This document shows, piece by piece, positions 1 to 7,101 of a stretch of DNA of 11,185 nt; positions within the stretch are counted from its first letter, which is position 1, and each line of letters begins with the position of its first letter. The DNA is from T3Sed10-241 sp036796255 (GTDB taxonomy: Bacteria > Bacteroidota > Bacteroidia > Flavobacteriales_D > Cryomorphaceae). The notes under the pieces were generated by a model. It was given only the letters and a program-made list of their open reading frames with translations, did not search any database and had not been told where the DNA came from. A program made the position numbers and the translations under genes. Location: contig DAIRDH010000085.1 of the NCBI GenBank assembly GCA_036796255.1, positions 1-11,185 of the forward strand, in the 5' to 3' direction.

Positions 1-3000
1 AGCAGTTGGCGATGGGCCAAAAGTGTAGGTTACCGCATCGCTCACGGCGGTGCAGGTTCCATTGCCGGTTGAGGTAAGGGTCAGGGTGAGGCTTCCGCTG
101 TTGATTTCGCTTTGGCTGGGTAGGTAGGTGGCATTGAGCACATTTGCATTTGGGGTAAATGTGCCGCTTCCGCCGCTCCATGTTCCGCCGCTTGCGATGG
201 TCACCGAACCGTCAAGGGTGATAAGTGGATTGTTTGAACAAAGCTCTTCACCTGCACCTGCATCCACAACAGGAGCGGGGGTGATGGTAATCACAATTTG
301 ATCGCTGGTTTGGTTACAATTTCCATTGCCAGTGGTGGTAAGGGTCAGGGTGGCAATGCCCGCAGCAATTTCAGCTGCCGAAGGGGTATAACTCGCGCCA
401 AGGCTTGTGTTGCCGGGATTGAACGTTCCGCTACCTCCGCTCCAAAGTCCGCCGGTGGCCACGCTTACAGTACCATTGAGGTTGAGCGTTGGGTTGTTGG
501 CACATACGCTCACATCGGCACCTGCATTGGCCACGGGGGCCGGGGTAAAGGTGATGGTGACGAAGCTCTCAACGGGGGTGCAGTTCCCATTTCCCGTTGA
601 GGTAAGTGTCAACACCAATGATCCGGCAGCAATCTCACTTGCTGTAGGCGTGTAAAGTGCATTGAGGGCATTGGCATTTGGGAAAAAGGTGCCGGCACCA
701 CCCGTCCAGGTGCCTCCACCCGCTACTGTAACACTTCCGTTGAGGCTTACCTGCGCATTGTTTGCACATACGGATATTGGCGCACCAGCATTGACCGTAG
801 GGGCATCGGTGAAGCTGATGGTAATCTGATCCGTCACGGCGGTACAGTTCCCATTGCCGGTAGTGGTGAGGGTAAGCGTTAAGCTGCCACTGTTGATTTC
901 AGTTGTAGTTGGTGTGTACGTATTTGCAAGGCTGTTAGCCCCGTTGCTAAACGAGCCCAGTCCACCGGTCCATTGTCCGCCAGAGGCTGTAGTCACTGAT
1001 CCGTTGAGCGGAACTTGGGCATTGTTGGCGCACAAAATCAGGTCTTCACCCGCATTGGCAGTGGGTGCATCCGTGAAGGTGATGAGTACCTGATCGCTCA
1101 CAGGGCTGCAGTTGCCATTGGCAGTGGTGGTGAGGGTGAGGGTTACAGAACCATTGGCAATTTCAGCTACAGTTGGATTGTAAACTGCGCCCAGCACGGT
1201 GTTGTCGGGTGTGAAGCTGCCCCCACCGCCCGACCATTGTCCGCCGCCGGCTACAGTCACAGCTCCGTTTAGTTGAACCGCTGCATTGTTTTCGCACCTG
1301 GATTGATCTGGGCCTGCATTGGCTGTGGGAGCCGTGGTGAAGGTGAATATCACTTCATCAGTTACCGGGCTGCAGTTCAAATTGTCGAGTGAGGTGAGGG
1401 TGAGTGTAATCGAGCCGCTCTCTATCTCGTCGGTGGTTGGGGTATAAGTGGCGTTGAGATTGGTGGGGTTGCTGAAAGTGCCCATACCGCCTTCCCAGAT
1501 ACCAAAACTGGCTCCAACAAGTGATCCACTGAGTGATATGGTCGGATTGTTTTCGCAAATGTTTGCGTCGAGTCCGGCATTGACCGTGGGTGGATTGGTG
1601 AATGTAATGCTCATTTGATCGCTTACTGCATTGCAGTCGTCATTTCCCGTTGAGGTAAGGGTAAGCGTAATGCCGCCAAGCAATAACTCACCCGGAGTGG
1701 GGGTGTAGATGGCGTTGAGGGCATTGGGGCTTGGGTCAAACGTTCCCAATCCTCCGCTCCAAACTCCTCCACCTGCGTTGCTTACTGCACCATTCAATTG
1801 GATGTTGGCATTGTTGCGACAGATGCTCTGGTCTGAGCCTGCATTGACCACAGGCGCCGGGTCAAAGAAGATGGTCATTTGGTCGGTCACTGCTGTACAG
1901 CCGCCATTGTCGGTGGTGGTCAGCGTAAGCGTAACGGAGCCATTTGCAATTTCGAGTGGAGAGGGCGTATAGGTTGCACCGAGAGCCTGATTGGAGGGGG
2001 TGAACAAGCCAGCTCCGCCCGACCATTGTCCGCCACCGGCCTCCGTTACTGCTCCATCGAGCACTACATTGGCATTGTTGGCACATACTGTTTGGTTGAG
2101 ACCTGCATCGGCAGTGGGAGCGGGGCCCCAGGTGATGAGCACGCTATCTACTTCGGCGAAGCAATTGCCATTTCCGGTTGAGGTGAGGTAAAGCCAGAGG
2201 CTGTCAGCCGCCACCTCGGCCGCGGTCGGCGTATAGGTCGGGCTAAGCACTGCCGGACTAGGGTTAAACGAGCCAGCGCCACCGCTCCAAAGGGCACCGG
2301 TAGCGATATCCACAAATCCGCTCAGACTCACTTGCGTGTTGTTTTCGCAAGCTTCGATTTCATCGCCAGCGTCTACGATGGGCGCTGGATTGTAATTGAT
2401 TACCACTTCGTCGGTCACAGGAAAGCAGTTGCTCACCGATTCCAGGGTCAGGGTAACCTGACCGGCACTCAAGTCGGCAAGGCTGGGATCGTAAATGGCG
2501 TTGAGCGCAAATTCGTCAGGCAAAAAGGCCCCTGTGCCATTGGTGCTCCAAACCCCCTGGGTGGCGCCACCACTGACGGCTCCATTAAGTTGAGTGATGC
2601 GGTTGGCACAAACGTTTTGGTTGGGTCCGGCATCTACAACAATTGGCGCTGAAAATTCTGAGAAGTATCCGTAACGACATCCTGATGAAGAACCTCCATT
2701 GATAAGGCCCAGAGCGAAAGGCTCTTGTGTATTGACAAGAAGGTTTGATACATTAATTGGTATTTCGGCGGTTGTGAATTCGATCCTTGCACCAAGCCAG
2801 GCTCCATCGGTTCCGGGTACTACAGTAAAATCAGCCGGATCAATGGCGTCAACATCTCCATTGAGCACAAAGTCATCTTCAGCGCCTGCTGGAACCAGGA
2901 GGTTCAGGAAAAAACTTGCTTCAGTAGAGCGGGTGAAGCTCACTTGCTCAGAACCTGCGCAGGCGAGAGGAGGAAGCACAGCGATACCCGATTCGCAGCC

Positions 3001-4038
3001 AAAGCCGCTCACGTGTACCATATAGAAGTCTTTGTTGCCCGTAATGTAAGTGCGTGGATTGGCATTGGTGATTTGAATGGCCAAGGTCTGACCGGCAAAT
3101 AAGGGTGACCCTTGGGGAGTTCCATTTACCGTGATTTGGGTGTTGTTTTGTGTCGCCACAGCAAATGCCCATTCGTTGATCGTCGCATTCAGGCCTCCGC
3201 GGATTACGATGTACTCGTTCCCAATGATTTCAATCGGTACAAGTTGGTCCCCTTGCAGGTCCCGACATCCTGCGCCTGTGGGGCGCACAGAATCGTCTTT
3301 TATAGAAACCGCAATGTTCTTATCTGATACAATAATGCTTCCAGTGGGATTATTGGCGGCATCGTCGTCAGTGACAGAGGCTGAGTAAGTCTCGCCCTCG
3401 TCAAGGGTAATGGTAAAAGTTTCAAAAGCATTCTGCCCTCCATCAAGATCTGATGTGGGCAGTATCAGAATGGTTGTATTGTCTTCGGTGGCAACAATGT
3501 CAAAGCTGGTGTAGGCAGCATTGGGTGAGTAGGCGCCATTGGGCCAAATATTCTGCATTGGGACAAAAAATTCTGTTCCCAAACCTGTCAAACCCTTAAG
3601 TGCGTAAATGTCTGGATTGTTGGTTGGACTTACTTCGTAAATGGCTGTAATATCAGCTGTTGACTCAATTTTTAAACCTGTGTTTAGTACTGTGTTTGGC
3701 GGATTGGTCATCAACACAGGCACAAATGCGTTCATGTTTTGCGAAAATGACGAATTGGCCGCGAGGTTAATTACAATGGGATTACCGCCATTGAAGCCGG
3801 GGTTGGCCGGCATTGAAATGGTTACCACTGCGGGCTCTTCGCCTGATGCGAGCCTTACCCATACTGGCGTGGTACCGGCGTGATTGGGGGTGATGTAGGG
3901 TGGGGCAAGCCAAAACTCCGTACTCGTTTGTGCCTTCAGATTGAGGCCAGTAAAAGCAGCGGCCGTCAGAAAGATAAATATGAATAAGGAGGTCGCAGAA
4001 AGCCCAAAGGGCCGCTGAAGGAAGTGGGGAGATTTCAT
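1..4038 (-). CDS. Giant repetitive surface protein, IgGFc-binding-like N-terminus plus tandem 88-aa modules (partial; C-terminus beyond base 1)
   Basis: The frame is open from an ATG at 4038 down to base 1 (1346 codons, no stop seen), so the 3' end is missing. Residues 1-37 form a signal peptide: a basic/polar start, a hydrophobic core (LFIFIFLTAAAF) and a likely cleavage site near LKAQ. Residues about 38-460 start with TEFWLAPPYITPNHAG and contain PANPGFNGGNPIVINLAAN, a YEVSPTNNPDIYALKG segment and GTEFFVPMQN. These are features I associate with the IgGFc-binding N-terminal domain common in Bacteroidota surface proteins. From residue 464 the protein is a run of about 88-residue Ig/PKD-like modules. 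Proteins of this build usually end in a gliding-motility or T9SS C-terminal domain; that part is not visible, so export by T9SS is inferred. The likely role is adhesion or surface structure; binding to IgG should not be assumed. Transcription is away from the ChaN-like gene side, 211 bp downstream of its stop. The start is supported by the signal peptide directly following it. Confidence 0.88.
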   Translation of the reverse strand, partial: MKSPHFLQRPFGLSATSLFIFIFLTAAAFTGLNLKAQTSTEFWLAPPYITPNHAGTTPVWVRLASGEEPAVVTISMPANPGFNGGNPIVINLAANSSFSQNMNAFVPVLMTNPPNTVLNTGLKIESTADITAIYEVSPTNNPDIYALKGLTGLGTEFFVPMQNIWPNGAYSPNAAYTSFDIVATEDNTTILILPTSDLDGGQNAFETFTITLDEGETYSASVTDDDAANNPTGSIIVSDKNIAVSIKDDSVRPTGAGCRDLQGDQLVPIEIIGNEYIVIRGGLNATINEWAFAVATQNNTQITVNGTPQGSPLFAGQTLAIQITNANPRTYITGNKDFYMVHVSGFGCESGIAVLPPLACAGSEQVSFTRSTEASFFLNLLVPAGAEDDFVLNGDVDAIDPADFTVVPGTDGAWLGARIEFTTAEIPINVSNLLVNTQEPFALGLINGGSSSGCRYGYFSEFSAPIVVDAGPNQNVCANRITQLNGAVSGGATQGVWSTNGTGAFLPDEFALNAIYDPSLADLSAGQVTLTLESVSNCFPVTDEVVINYNPAPIVDAGDEIEACENNTQVSLSGFVDIATGALWSGGAGSFNPSPAVLSPTYTPTAAEVAADSLWLYLTSTGNGNCFAEVDSVLITWGPAPTADAGLNQTVCANNANVVLDGAVTEAGGGQWSGGAGLFTPSNQALGATYTPSPLEIANGSVTLTLTTTDNGGCTAVTDQMTIFFDPAPVVNAGSDQSICRNNANIQLNGAVSNAGGGVWSGGLGTFDPSPNALNAIYTPTPGELLLGGITLTLTSTGNDDCNAVSDQMSITFTNPPTVNAGLDANICENNPTISLSGSLVGASFGIWEGGMGTFSNPTNLNATYTPTTDEIESGSITLTLTSLDNLNCSPVTDEVIFTFTTAPTANAGPDQSRCENNAAVQLNGAVTVAGGGQWSGGGGSFTPDNTVLGAVYNPTVAEIANGSVTLTLTTTANGNCSPVSDQVLITFTDAPTANAGEDLILCANNAQVPLNGSVTTASGGQWTGGLGSFSNGANSLANTYTPTTTEINSGSLTLTLTTTGNGNCTAVTDQITISFTDAPTVNAGAPISVCANNAQVSLNGSVTVAGGGTWTGGAGTFFPNANALNALYTPTASEIAAGSLVLTLTSTGNGNCTPVESFVTITFTPAPVANAGADVSVCANNPTLNLNGTVSVATGGLWSGGSGTFNPGNTSLGASYTPSAAEIAAGIATLTLTTTGNGNCNQTSDQIVITITPAPVVDAGAGEELCSNNPLITLDGSVTIASGGTWSGGSGTFTPNANVLNATYLPSQSEINSGSLTLTLTSTGNGTCTAVSDAVTYTFGPSPTA
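13..2649 (-). repeat. Ten tandem 264-bp coding repeats (88-aa Ig/PKD-like modules)
   Basis: Reading the minus strand, module boundaries placed at the (A/P/S)P-x-x-x-AG motif fall at 2649, 2385, 2121, 1857, 1593, 1332, 1068, 804, 540, 276 and 12. Nine modules are exactly 264 bp. The fifth (1593-1333) is 261 bp, one codon shorter between its GTF and LNA motifs. An eleventh module begins at 12 and leaves the window. The shared pattern is an AG near residue 7, then C-x-NN at about 13-16, LxG, GG-x-W(S/T)GG-x-G-x-F, YTP, EI, LTLT, NGNC, then D-x-x-x-ITF. All ten modules keep both cysteines, which suggests one disulfide per module. The first module, next to the N-terminal domain, is the most divergent (ANR instead of NN, WSTNGTG instead of WSGG, SNC instead of GNC). 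I do not know a definite family name; SprB-type, PKD-like and Ig-like bacterial domains are the candidates. Confidence 0.93.
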
Positions 4039-4061
4039 CAATACGTCAATCACTGATTTAC

Positions 4062-4089
4062 GGTACGCAAAGTACCCAATTGGCCAATT
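4062..4089 (-). promoter_or_regulatory. Inverted repeat and 12-bp palindrome upstream of the giant surface-protein gene
   Basis: The 211-bp gap between the ChaN-like gene and the giant gene has two symmetrical elements just upstream of the start at 4038. AATTGGCCAATT (4078-4089) is a perfect 12-bp palindrome. GGTAC-GCAAA-GTACC (4062-4076) is a 5-bp stem with a 5-nt loop. On the minus strand the hairpin overlaps TACTTTG, which is one base short of the Bacteroidota -7 element TAnnTTTG, and no convincing -33 TTTG is in place. They could be an operator, a 5' leader hairpin or chance. The rest of the gap (4090-4249) shows no gene and no convincing terminator for the ChaN-like gene. Confidence 0.25.
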
Positions 4090-4249
4090 CGCGTATGCTT
4101 GCCTTTGGGTAGTTTTGTATACTCCGATGTTGATAACATGTTCCGACTAGTTTTGAACAAAAAGTCAGACCTGATAAGGCTTGCACGATGTTTGGGACAC
4201 CCTTTCTCTTGTCGAAGAATTGTCCTTGCTTGTGGTTTTATTTTCGCAG

Positions 4250-5143
4250 TTAATGCGTTTTCGTGAAGTCGGCAGGAACTACAAAAATCAGGTCGCCGCT
4301 GCCCTTCCAATCCGCTTGAAATTCCGGTGAATTTTCACTCCACACTTTAATAGAAGTCACTTTTAGGTCGGGATATCCCTGCTGCAGGTACCAATAGATG
4401 CCGCCGTAATCGGCAGAATGGAAATCGCCGTTGAAGTGCAGGAAGGTTTTTTCACCCGTGGCATGCCTCCCGATGTTCTCGGCCATGGTGGCATCTTTGA
4501 GGGCCTGGGCCTGCACGAAATGCTCCGGATCGAAGTTCATACGGTGGCCACCGCCCATCATTCCGAGCATCTCCTCATAGCCGGGCGTTTCGAGCGAAAA
4601 GGTGATGGGCAGTTCTGGCAACAACACCTGAGAAGCTTTGGGCAATGAGGCCAGGGTGTCGAGCCCGTGCCTGGCCACGAGTGAGGCATAGCGCCGTGGT
4701 ACATTGGTGGCGATGAAGGCGATATCATTCGCTTTCGCAAAATCGAGCAGTGGCTTGTAATCCGTTTTATAATTGGGCCATAGCCGCGCCTGGTCTTCAA
4801 AAACCTTGTCGGTGACCAGGTCCATCAAGTACTCGTCGAGCAGCAATTGCCCATCGGTTTCAAACATCTCGCCGCCCATTACGAGCTCGGTATTTTCGGA
4901 GAGTGCTTCGGCCGTCTTGAGCTGCAGCCAATGGATGAGCGCGTGGTCGTGAAATTCTCCGAATAGCACCACATTGTTTTCGGTCATTCTCGACACTGCT
5001 TCCGCAAATGTGATCTCCTCACCTTCAGCCGTATAGATGGCGTACACCTTTTCGGTAAATGAGGCTTGCGCCCGGACTGCAACATTTGCCGAAAGGCCAA
5101 GGATAGTAATAAGCAAGATGGAGAGAATGGATGGGATGCGCAT
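4250..5143 (-). CDS. ChaN/TIKI-superfamily exported protein (haem-binding uptake, DUF399-like)
   Basis: 297 residues. Residues 1-26 are a signal peptide (hydrophobic LSILLITILGLSANVAV, then RAQA). No lipobox cysteine is seen, so the product is probably periplasmic rather than a lipoprotein. The superfamily hallmark is a pair of GxxH motifs, and both are present: GEFH at residues 62-65 (followed by D-H67 and H71) and GDFH at 239-242 (within HFNGDFHS). A conserved acidic segment GEMFE (91-95) and NVPRRY (147-152) also fit the ChaN family (Pfam Haem_bd_uptake). Campylobacter ChaN binds haem and is linked to iron uptake. Related TIKI proteins are metal-dependent proteases and EreA is an esterase, so an enzymatic role is equally possible. 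The length is typical for the family. The gene is divergent from rmlD across 85 bp and shows no iron-uptake genes beside it, so context does not settle the function. Confidence 0.85.
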   Translation of the reverse strand: MRIPSILSILLITILGLSANVAVRAQASFTEKVYAIYTAEGEEITFAEAVSRMTENNVVLFGEFHDHALIHWLQLKTAEALSENTELVMGGEMFETDGQLLLDEYLMDLVTDKVFEDQARLWPNYKTDYKPLLDFAKANDIAFIATNVPRRYASLVARHGLDTLASLPKASQVLLPELPITFSLETPGYEEMLGMMGGGHRMNFDPEHFVQAQALKDATMAENIGRHATGEKTFLHFNGDFHSADYGGIYWYLQQGYPDLKVTSIKVWSENSPEFQADWKGSGDLIFVVPADFTKTH

Positions 5144-5214
5144 GTGGTTCTTTATTGTGGCGCTATTTTACGATAATTTAATCGATTCCGGCCGCTGATG
5201 ATGGGGCATCTTTC

Positions 5215-5222
5215 TATTTTTG
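5215..5222 (+). promoter_or_regulatory. Candidate Bacteroidota -7 promoter element (TAnnTTTG) before rmlD
   Basis: TATTTTTG at 5215-5222 matches the TAnnTTTG element used by the primary sigma factor of Bacteroidota exactly. It lies in the 85-bp divergent gap between the ChaN-like gene and rmlD, at the expected side for the rml operon. No clear TTTG is found about 19-20 bp upstream, so the match is half of the consensus only. The element ends 6 bp before the rmlD ATG at 5229, so transcription would start at or within a few bases of the start codon. For the minus-strand ChaN-like gene, no comparable element is visible in the same gap. Confidence 0.35.
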
Positions 5223-5228
5223 GCGCTT

Positions 5229-6086
5229 ATGGAGATATTGGTTACCGGCAAGTCAGGACAATTGGGCAAGGCGCTTTCGCGAAATGAAGCAACAGCTTCC
5301 TGGCGCTTTTTGGACCGCAATGGGCTCGACCTCAATGCACCCGGACTATTGGAGCAAGCGCTCGGATCTGAGCAATTTGACGTGCTCATCAACACGGCGG
5401 CCTACACTGCTGTAGACCGTGCCGAAGATGAGGAAGAGGCCGCCCATACCGTCAATGCCAAAGCCGTGGAAGCCATGGCCGAGGCCTGCCAGAAGCGCGG
5501 TGCTGCGCTGATTCACATCTCTACCGATTACGTTTTTGCCGGAGAGCGCGCCCTGCCCGCCCGCGAAGATGACCAAGCCGCTCCCATCGGGGTGTACGGC
5601 CGCAGCAAGTGGGCTGGCGAGGAGGCCATTCGCGCGTATTGTCCGAAGCACCTTATCGTGCGTACCTCATGGCTTTACGGCGCTGAAGGGCACAACTTTT
5701 TGAAAACCATGCTGCGCCTCGCTGAGCAGCGCGAAAGCCTGAAGGTGGTGTATGATCAGGTGGGTACGCCCACCCTCGTGGATGACCTTGCCGCGGTCAT
5801 TGTCTCCATGGTGCAGGCGCTGGAAAAGGGCGATAAGCCCTATGGCACCTATCACTTTGCCAATGAGGGCGTGGCTTCCTGGTACGATTTTGCACAAGCC
5901 ATTTTTGCCTTGAGCGGCAAGTCCATACAGCTCAGTCCGGTGCGCTCGGCGGCCTTCCCCACCAAGGCCAGGCGCCCGGCTTACAGCGTGCTCGACAAGC
6001 AAAAAATAAAAGATACATTTGGTTTTGAAATCAGGCATTGGCGCGAAGCACTCGCAGCCTGCCTTGAAGAAATGAAAAAAGCATGA
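5229..6086 (+). CDS. rmlD: dTDP-4-dehydrorhamnose reductase
   Basis: 285 residues, normal for the family. RmlD reduces dTDP-4-keto-L-rhamnose with NAD(P)H, the last step of dTDP-L-rhamnose synthesis, in the cytoplasm. It is an extended short-chain dehydrogenase. The Rossmann motif TGKSGQLG is at residues 6-13, NTAAYTAVD at 55-63, STDYVFAG at 98-105, and the catalytic Y-x-x-x-K pair is Y123/K127 in YGRSK. The C-terminal segment KARRPAYSVLD is the usual RmlD substrate-side motif. I chose ATG 5229 (MEILVTG) because the N-terminus then matches the family. An in-frame TTG at 5220 would add only three residues and lies inside the candidate promoter element. The stop overlaps the rmlB start in ATGA, which indicates translational coupling. 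Confidence 0.95.
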   Translation: MEILVTGKSGQLGKALSRNEATASWRFLDRNGLDLNAPGLLEQALGSEQFDVLINTAAYTAVDRAEDEEEAAHTVNAKAVEAMAEACQKRGAALIHISTDYVFAGERALPAREDDQAAPIGVYGRSKWAGEEAIRAYCPKHLIVRTSWLYGAEGHNFLKTMLRLAEQRESLKVVYDQVGTPTLVDDLAAVIVSMVQALEKGDKPYGTYHFANEGVASWYDFAQAIFALSGKSIQLSPVRSAAFPTKARRPAYSVLDKQKIKDTFGFEIRHWREALAACLEEMKKA

Positions 6087-7099
6087 CGCACAAACCGCTT
6101 TTGGTAACCGGAGGCGCCGGTTTTATTGGCGCCAATTTCATACAACACCTCCTCGGAGAGCATCCGCAAATGCAGATCGTAAACCTCGATCTGCTCACTT
6201 ACGCCGGGCAGCCTGAAAACATGGAGGGCTTTGAGGCCTATCCGGGCTACACTTTTGTAAAAGGCGACATCTGCGACCGGGCACTGGTCGAAGACCTTTT
6301 CGGGAAATACGACTTTGGAGGCGTCATTCACTTTGCCGCCGAGTCGCATGTGGACAACAGCATTGCAGGGCCTGAGGCATTTATTCGCACCAATGTAAAC
6401 GGCACCTTCACCCTGCTCGACGTGGCCCGCAAGCACTGGATGGACAAGCCCTTTGCGGCAAAAGAGGGCAAAGAAGACGCCCGCTTCCTCCACATCAGCA
6501 CCGATGAGGTGTACGGAAGCCTGGGCGCCGAGGGACTATTTACGGAAAGTACGCCCTACGCGCCCAACAGTCCATACAGCGCCAGTAAAGCGGCGAGCGA
6601 CATGATCGTGCGCAGCTATTTTCACACCTACGGCATGAATGTGGTCACCACCAATTGCTCCAACAATTACGGCCCCCTGCAGCATGATGAGAAGCTGATC
6701 CCCACCATCATCCGCAATGCCGTGCAGGGCAAACCCATCCCCATTTATGGCGATGGACTCAACGTGCGCGACTGGCTCTATGTAAGCGACCATTGCTCAG
6801 GCATCTGGCTGGCCTTCAACAAAGGCCGCGCCGGCGAAACCTACAACATCGGCGGACGAAATGAGCGCGACAACCTTTACATAGCCCGCAGCATTTGCGA
6901 AATGCTCGACCGCAAGCACCCGCGTGCCTCGGGCAGTTACAAAGACCAGATCACCTTCGTGAGCGACCGCCCGGGCCACGACCGCCGCTATGCAATCGAC
7001 GCCTCTAAAATTGAAGGCGAGCTGGGATGGAAGGCGCAAGAAAATTTTGAAACGGGCATTGAAAAAACCATTGATCATTACACCAGCAAATACCGCTAA
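6083..7099 (+). CDS. rmlB: dTDP-glucose 4,6-dehydratase
   Basis: 338 residues, close to the usual 340-360. RmlB is an NAD+-dependent extended short-chain dehydrogenase that converts dTDP-D-glucose to dTDP-4-keto-6-deoxy-D-glucose, the first committed intermediate for dTDP-rhamnose and other deoxysugars. The NAD-binding motif TGGAGFIG is at residues 9-16, FAAESHVDNSI at 84-94, the catalytic T-D-E of STDEVYG at 140-142, and the Y-x-x-x-K pair is Y165/K169 in YSASK. GDGLNVRDWLYV (223-234) and DRPGHDRRYAID (295-306) are diagnostic of RmlB rather than other sugar epimerases. It overlaps the rmlD stop by 4 bp and is followed 2 bp later by the phosphohexomutase gene. RmlA and RmlC, which act before and after it, are not in the window. 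Confidence 0.96.
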   Translation: MTHKPLLVTGGAGFIGANFIQHLLGEHPQMQIVNLDLLTYAGQPENMEGFEAYPGYTFVKGDICDRALVEDLFGKYDFGGVIHFAAESHVDNSIAGPEAFIRTNVNGTFTLLDVARKHWMDKPFAAKEGKEDARFLHISTDEVYGSLGAEGLFTESTPYAPNSPYSASKAASDMIVRSYFHTYGMNVVTTNCSNNYGPLQHDEKLIPTIIRNAVQGKPIPIYGDGLNVRDWLYVSDHCSGIWLAFNKGRAGETYNIGGRNERDNLYIARSICEMLDRKHPRASGSYKDQITFVSDRPGHDRRYAIDASKIEGELGWKAQENFETGIEKTIDHYTSKYR

Positions 7100-7101
7100 A
7101 C

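Noticed and set aside
13..2649. Long regular repeat considered as a CRISPR array or other non-coding satellite
   Set aside because: The 264-bp period is a multiple of three, the minus frame is open throughout, and conservation is at protein level (WSGG, paired Cys). There are no short identical repeats with unique spacers.
298..2652. Several open frames of 66-106 codons on the plus strand opposite the repeat array
   Set aside because: They recur in step with the 264-bp repeat of the minus-strand gene, have low-complexity translations and no family features. They are antisense shadows of a repetitive G+C-rich gene.
4110..4117. TAGTTTTG on the plus strand, an exact TAnnTTTG match
   Set aside because: No plus-strand gene follows for over 1 kb, no -33 element is present, and an 8-base degenerate motif is expected by chance.
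4050..4310. 86-codon minus-strand open frame spanning the gap after the ChaN-like gene
   Set aside because: It overlaps the end of the well-supported ChaN-like gene in another frame and has no recognisable domain or start context.
5220..5228. TTG at 5220 as the rmlD start
   Set aside because: It adds three residues (MAL) before MEILVTG and overlaps the candidate promoter element; the ATG at 5229 gives the normal RmlD N-terminus.
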